NCBI GenBank assembly: GCA_009869945.1
Contig: WIXG01000375.1
Coordinates: forward strand, 1 to 64,000
Source: Mesaphorura yosii
Taxonomy: Eukaryota > Arthropoda > Collembola > Poduromorpha > Tullbergiidae
Direction of reading: 5' to 3'
Length of the DNA stretch: 64,000 nucleotides
Shown here: in pieces, positions 59,691 to 64,000 of the stretch
Position numbering within the stretch: the first letter of the stretch is position 1
Layout: each line of letters begins with the position of its first letter
The notes under the pieces: model-generated
Databases searched by the model: none
What the model was told of the DNA's origin: nothing
The model's input: the letters and a program-made list of their open reading frames with translations, nothing else
Program-made: the position numbers and the translations under genes

Positions 59691-60092
59691 ATGAAAATCG
59701 TAAGTTGCAGCTGAGAATTTTGGCACACGGCAGGGCGTCCCTTTTTTGCGAAAGCCCGGCTTAAACTTTACATGGCTTGGTTTGTACTGTTTCAGATTCT
59801 TGTCGTTCTCGTCCTCGTCCTGAGCCTCCTGTCGCTGGCGACTGGCGCTCCGCGCCCACGCCCGCACTCAGTTCCTGACCTGGCGATGGACCTAATGCCC
59901 CCAGCGGAGGCTGCGGAGCACCACTGGGCCAACGAGGGCGAGGGCGCCCACACCCACGACGAACACCCGACCACCACCTCCGACGAGGCGGACGACGGCG
60001 AGAACTCGACCTACAGCCTGGAGGACAACTACGCCAAGGAGATGAAGCCGGTGCTGCCCGTCGAAGGGGGTCGCATCAGGAGGCGAGCGTGA
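59691..60092 (+). CDS. Small acidic, His-containing secreted protein
   Basis: Two exons: 59691-59699 (MKI, donor ATC|GTAAGT) and 59796-60092 (acceptor TTTCAG|ATT), giving 101 aa. Residues 1-20 form a strong signal peptide (IILVVLVLVLSLLSLATG). The mature part is short, disordered and acidic, with a His/Glu/Thr-rich middle (HTHDEHPTTTSDEADDGE) and a basic end, GGRIRRRA. The RIRRR near the end could be a proprotein-convertase site, but almost nothing follows it. A TATA box upstream and an AATAAA at about 60184 support a real transcription unit. No family recognised; a peptide precursor or metal-binding secreted protein are guesses. Confidence 0.7.
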
Positions 60093-60183
60093 GCGAGCGC
60101 ACACCGCCACCGCACCATCCGCCGAGTCTTGTTGCTTGTTGTTTATTGACAAAACGTGAATTACTTGCAAATACTTTCTTACA

Positions 60184-60190
60184 AATAAAA
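60184..60190 (+). terminator. AATAAAA polyadenylation signal
   Basis: AATAAAA about 95 bases past the stop of the small secreted gene. Confidence 0.6.
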
Positions 60191-61005
60191 TCGCGAATTG
60201 AGAATTTTGGCATTCAGAAAGTGACGATGAGGTTGACGACGCTTGCGAGAACGATGTCAGACATGACGTTGAGCAAACACACGCGGGTCTCGAAGGGAAG
60301 GAACTCTGGACCTATACGGACCGGTTCGGTAGGGTGTCCTCCTCCCATTCCCGTTCTCCGTTTGCAGCGTCGATTATTGATTACAATTACAGCACAGCAC
60401 AGATTATGAAAGCAAACATCAAATATTCAAATATGAGAGCAGTTGTCCGTTTCAACAATGTAAATACAGCAGAATACTTGGAATTTGATAATGATTCATT
60501 TCCAATGCTTTATAAATCATGCCCTATTAATAATCGTCGCAATTGTAACCTGCAGTTCTTGGTCGCGTCATCTTTCCAGACCCAACCATGGTGACAGACC
60601 CAACAACTCGATTCTTCTGCGTATTGACTGTTGCCAACTTTTGCACTTTGTCAGTTCGAGCGTACATTACATTATATCAATACATTAAGTTCGTATGGAT
60701 TCTGGCACAAGACCGGTACTGGACCTACGACACAAACAGCAGCAGCACGTGGGCTCGCACCTACGGACTAGAAGGGCTCTGGGCATCTAGTCTTAGTCCT
60801 GCAGACTACCCTCGAGTGCTTCCATGCTGCTTACCTGGACAACCGAACCTCGACAGATTTGAAGCTCGACACGCGTCAACCACAACCTGAACTCGAGAAA
60901 GCAAGTTTCGTTGCAGCAGATTGCAAGTTGCAAACATACCCTAATATGCCAGCGTCTATGCATGCATGGTAAAGGTCGCGAAATATTGCAATTTTATGCG
61001 CTTTA
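60191..61005. other. Intergenic, nothing recognised
   Basis: Between the small secreted gene and the Harbinger element. Several short ORFs overlap in all frames, none with protein-like composition. Confidence 0.5.
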
Positions 61006-61218
61006 AGCCAGGCGTACACGGGGCAATGTTTCTTTCATAAAAGTTGACTTTCTGGAAGTTTTTCTTGAATGAAATTTTCATTTCATGAAAGATGAAATTG
61101 TCGAGCGCGTACACATGAGTAACGTGTCCACGAAATTCTTGGCTTTGTAAATTGACGCTTGTAAATCAAATGAGTGACATCCTCAGTTGTCCATCACCTA
61201 ATTGATCCCAGATTTATC

Positions 61219-62615
61219 ATGGAAGAGCATTTAATAGGACTCGCAGTTGCATTAGTGGCTTATCAAACCCGTAGAATTAAACGTAAGATTACAAGAAAGT
61301 GCTGGACCAAAAATGGCTTATGAGAAGACATTTATTTGGAGTCGGATGTACACTGCTGAAGGAGCTCGCTTCTGAGGAACCCATTGATTTCAGAAATTAC
61401 ATGCGAATGGACGTTTCTTTATCGAATTGCTCCGATAGTGACGAAGAAGGACACGAACATGAGAGAATCCGTTCCAGCTGCACAACGGCTAGCTGTAACA
61501 CTACGTTACATGGCCACAGGTAATTACAATAACTGATTAGGTATTGCGGCAAGCGATGTTGTGGAATAATCATGGAAATTCTTAATTAATAGGTGAATCT
61601 CAAAAATCGCTGTCTTACGCATTTAGGATAGCTGACTGCACGATTTCCAGAATAATACATGAAACAACGCAAGCCATTTATGAAGCCTTACTTCCTGAAT
61701 TTCTGAACGTGCCTAGCAAATCGGAGGATTGGATCAAGATCAGTACTGATTTTATAAACGCTTGGCAATTTCCAAATTGTATCGGAGCACTGGATGTAAA
61801 ACACATGAAGATTGTTCCGCCGGCTGGATCTGGGTCAGGCTTTTTCAATTACAAGAAGTCCTTCAGTCTTGTACTAATGGCACTGGTCAACAGCAACTAC
61901 AAGTTCCTTTTCGTCGATATCGGAACCAATGGCAGAGTTGGCGATGGTGGGGTCTGGGGAAAGTGTGCTCTAAAAACTGCTATCGAAGACAATGTTTTGA
62001 ACATTCCACAGATAGGCAAATTCCCTAACACCAACACAGAGGCTCCATTTGTGTCTGTTGCTGATGAAGCATTCGGTTTAAAAACGTACTTAATGCGGCC
62101 TTACCCGGGAAGGGACTTACCACGAGACGAACGAATCTACAATTACAGGTATGATTAAATATGATAAACATTCTGTATATCTTGAGTGGCGAATATTGAC
62201 CCTGAGTTTAATTGGTTTGAATGTTTAGACTCAGCAGAGAAAGGAGAGTTGTTGAAAATACCTTTGGGATATTAAGCAATCGTTGGAGATTTCTGCTTGG
62301 CACGATAAACCTTGGACAACTGAGCAGAATCGAAAATCTGGTACTTTGTGCATGCGCCCTTCATAATTACCTCTCACGTCGAAAGTCGGCCAAGACAATA
62401 CATACATTTACATACCTGACCATCTCATTGATCATGAAGACGAGTTCGGCAATTTAATTCCTGGTACGTGGAGGCAGGACTACGAAAACGGAACATACAG
62501 CCGCCCAAACTTTGGAGGACATCGAACCTCCGTCGCTGCTAAACAAATTCAGACAATTTTCAAGGCCAACTTCAATAACGAAGGAGCATTGGACTGGCAG
62601 AATGATCGAATCTGA
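61219..62615 (+). pseudogene. PIF/Harbinger transposase, frameshifted
   Basis: Transposase with exon structure and several breaks. The N terminus starts at 61219 (MEEHLIGLAVALVAYQTRRI); a base is lost in an A-run near 61310, and another shift with a small deletion lies near 61420-61440, after which VPAAQRLAVTLRYMATG reads well. Introns are about 61517-61591 (ACAG|GTAATT to AATAG|GTGAAT) and 62149-62228 (TACAG|GTATGA to TTTAG|ACTC). The catalytic residues are visible: Asp in GALDVKHMK, Asp in FVDIGTNGRVGDGGVW, Glu in VVENTFGIL. A last shift near 62400 precedes a proper C terminus ending at 62615. Catalytic core intact but the gene is dead. Confidence 0.88.
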
Positions 62616-62771
62616 ACCTAGATGCTAAAATATTCACTACAATTCAGTTCAACTAACGTTCATTACATATTTTATTAATGGCACAAATCTCGATAATAAG
62701 TTATTCAAAAACAAATTCTCATATCTAATTTAGACTTCCTCGTACTTCAAAGCGACAACTTCCCCTAATAC

Positions 62772-63765
62772 CTATATCTTAAGTAATTCCTTTTCACGGC
62801 AGTCCGGGATTGATTTCAGGTGGCAGAGTAACTGTGATGCAAAGGGGTCATCACTTGTATTTGCTGATTTTTGCTTCAATGTGTCCTTAACAGTTTCCAT
62901 TAATTCGATCAACTTCGTCGACTCTTCTTGATCCGAAGTTTTCTTAGATCTTTACGATGTATTAACCTTAATAAAGAGCAGAAGATTTAGATCACCATTT
63001 GAATCACATTGCAATGTGGTTGTGTATACCTTCAGCTTGGCATTTTTGGGGGTTTCTAGGGCAGCCATAATTGTGGAGACATCCCTCTGATTATTCACGG
63101 CATTAGTGCTTGAGGTTGAAACAGGCTCGCTGTTGGGAACGACCTGCACATCTGAATCATCCATAAAGTCAACAGAATCTGCGTCCTGAGGCATATCAGG
63201 AATTTGTTGTTGTTGGCAGTGCTGACAACAATGTGGGTGATGGTTGTGCTCATAATTTCAATATTGGTCAGAGCAGCTGTGACGCTGTCTTTAGTAGCCT
63301 CCAGATTTGACACGCTGCCTCTTGGGGTTATAGAAAGACTAGGAAACATCATGGGAATATAGAAGGTCCACGATAACGAAGGATGGGGTAAAGACTTCGT
63401 CCAAACTTTGACCCGACTTGGTTGCCAGAATTTTCCTTCTTAAATGCATAAAGTAGATTCGAAGTTTACGCCATTGCGCCTTAGCCACAGTTCCTATTTA
63501 AGTAAAATGATGGTAAACTATATTATGCATCGTTAATCATAATCATGGGTTGGATGATTTCTGATGTCGAATTCACACCAGTACACTCCAGCAATGTTCC
63601 GACTTCATTCCAATTATTGTCGATGATATTCTTCTTGCTGTAATCAGGGTTAGAAGAATCCCAAAGCGCAGGCCGATCCCGAACCTCGTCGATTAGGTCG
63701 CGTTTTTTTTGCCGCAGTTCACATATTGACGAATAATTAGTTGAATAGAGAGCGAACTGGCTCAC
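62772..63765 (-). pseudogene. MADF-BESS protein of the Harbinger element, broken
   Basis: Second gene of the element; in this family it is a Myb-like DNA-binding partner that helps the transposase bind element ends. A MADF domain begins near 63700 (LIDEVRDRPALWDSSNPDYS, then NNWNEVGTLLE) and continues after an intron (63494-63578, donor ACTG|GTGTGA, acceptor AAATAG|GAACTG) with AKAQWRKLRIYFMHLRRK. A frame change near 63355 is followed by a Ser/Thr/Asn-rich linker, and a BESS-like end (DPFASQLLCHLKSIPDCREK) closes at the stop 62772-62774. At least one break. Confidence 0.75.
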
Positions 63766-63889
63766 AACCGCCTGTCAAAGTTTATCAGCCGTCAGAGGCC
63801 GGAAAATTTCTGTTTAGCCGACGAGATCCGACTGGCAGCAGGAAGATTTTTTTTCACCAAATTCTTCCTGTGACTCTTCATGGCCCCAG

Positions 63890-64000
63890 GAAGAAGATCT
63901 TCACATACGCAATCTTCGACGCTGCTGATCAACTGGCCCTGACCGGCCCGAAGGTCCCGCTCCAGATTAAGGGTGCCAGCGAGATGATCACCAGTGACCA
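63890..64000 (+). CDS. Possible exon running off the window edge
   Basis: From a possible acceptor (GCCCCAG) onward one frame is open to the end and has the GC-rich third positions of the host exons here: KIFTYAIFDAADQLALTGPK, then ASEMITSD. Partial; family not recognised. Confidence 0.3.

Larger units (their letters stand above)
61006..63800. mobile_element. PIF/Harbinger DNA transposon, degraded
   Basis: Holds the two genes expected of PIF/Harbinger elements: a DDE transposase (plus, 61219-62615) and a MADF-type DNA-binding protein (minus, 62772-63765), arranged tail to tail. A sequence GGCGTACACGGGGCAA at 61012-61027 resembles a Harbinger terminal repeat, but I find no matching inverse copy at the right end, so the boundaries are approximate. 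Confidence 0.75.

Noticed and set aside
1..64000. CRISPR array, operons, prokaryotic origin or prophage
   Set aside because: No spaced direct repeats or gene strings; introns and poly(A) signals show animal DNA.
1..64000. tRNA or rRNA genes
   Set aside because: Only an 18-base tRNA-Tyr match was seen, and that is a retroelement primer site, not a tRNA gene.

Overview
The window is animal nuclear DNA, most likely from an arthropod; a springtail (Collembola) is my best guess. The reasons are spliceosomal introns (often about 74 bp) with GT..AG ends, TATA and AATAAA signals, a divergent arthropod-type ionotropic receptor, a secreted Sec14-like protein, and an intronless glycoside hydrolase of bacterial/fungal type. 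The species guess is inference. The gene families are read from motifs.

Layout. 0-8.5 kb: a decayed mariner-type transposase, a secreted CRAL-TRIO protein gene, an orphan death-fold exon, the 3' part of an ionotropic receptor with a frameshift, and a rearranged BEL/Pao element (protease-integrase, LTR, tRNA-Tyr primer site, gag stub). 8.6-11.4 kb: a complete three-exon GH31 alpha-glucosidase. 12.7-14.3 kb: broken gene fragments (possible APMAP-like, carbonyl-reductase-like SDR, a frame-switched membrane ORF). 18.9-39.2 kb: a complete 12-exon class C GPCR of the GPR158/GPR179 type (1230 aa; exon lengths sum to a multiple of three). 39.8-52.8 kb: no intact gene; I read it as a second, shrunken and partly inverted copy of the preceding 24.5 kb, with intron sequence kept and exons lost. 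53.8-55.9 kb: a two-exon protein with a ZAD-like Cys module and a forkhead-like winged helix. 56.3-60.2 kb: a GH71/GH99-like hydrolase, an NPC2/ML-domain protein and a small acidic secreted peptide. 61.0-63.8 kb: a PIF/Harbinger element with a transposase and a convergent MADF-BESS gene, both broken. A possible exon runs off the right edge.

Functional links are limited. GH31, the GH99-like enzyme, the ML protein and the CRAL-TRIO protein all enter the secretory pathway and fit digestive or lysosomal handling of glycans and lipids, but nothing shows that they act together. The most unusual features are the tandem duplication that kept introns and lost exons (with one 82-bp block 96% identical inside it), the ZAD plus winged-helix protein, and the intronless hydrolase.
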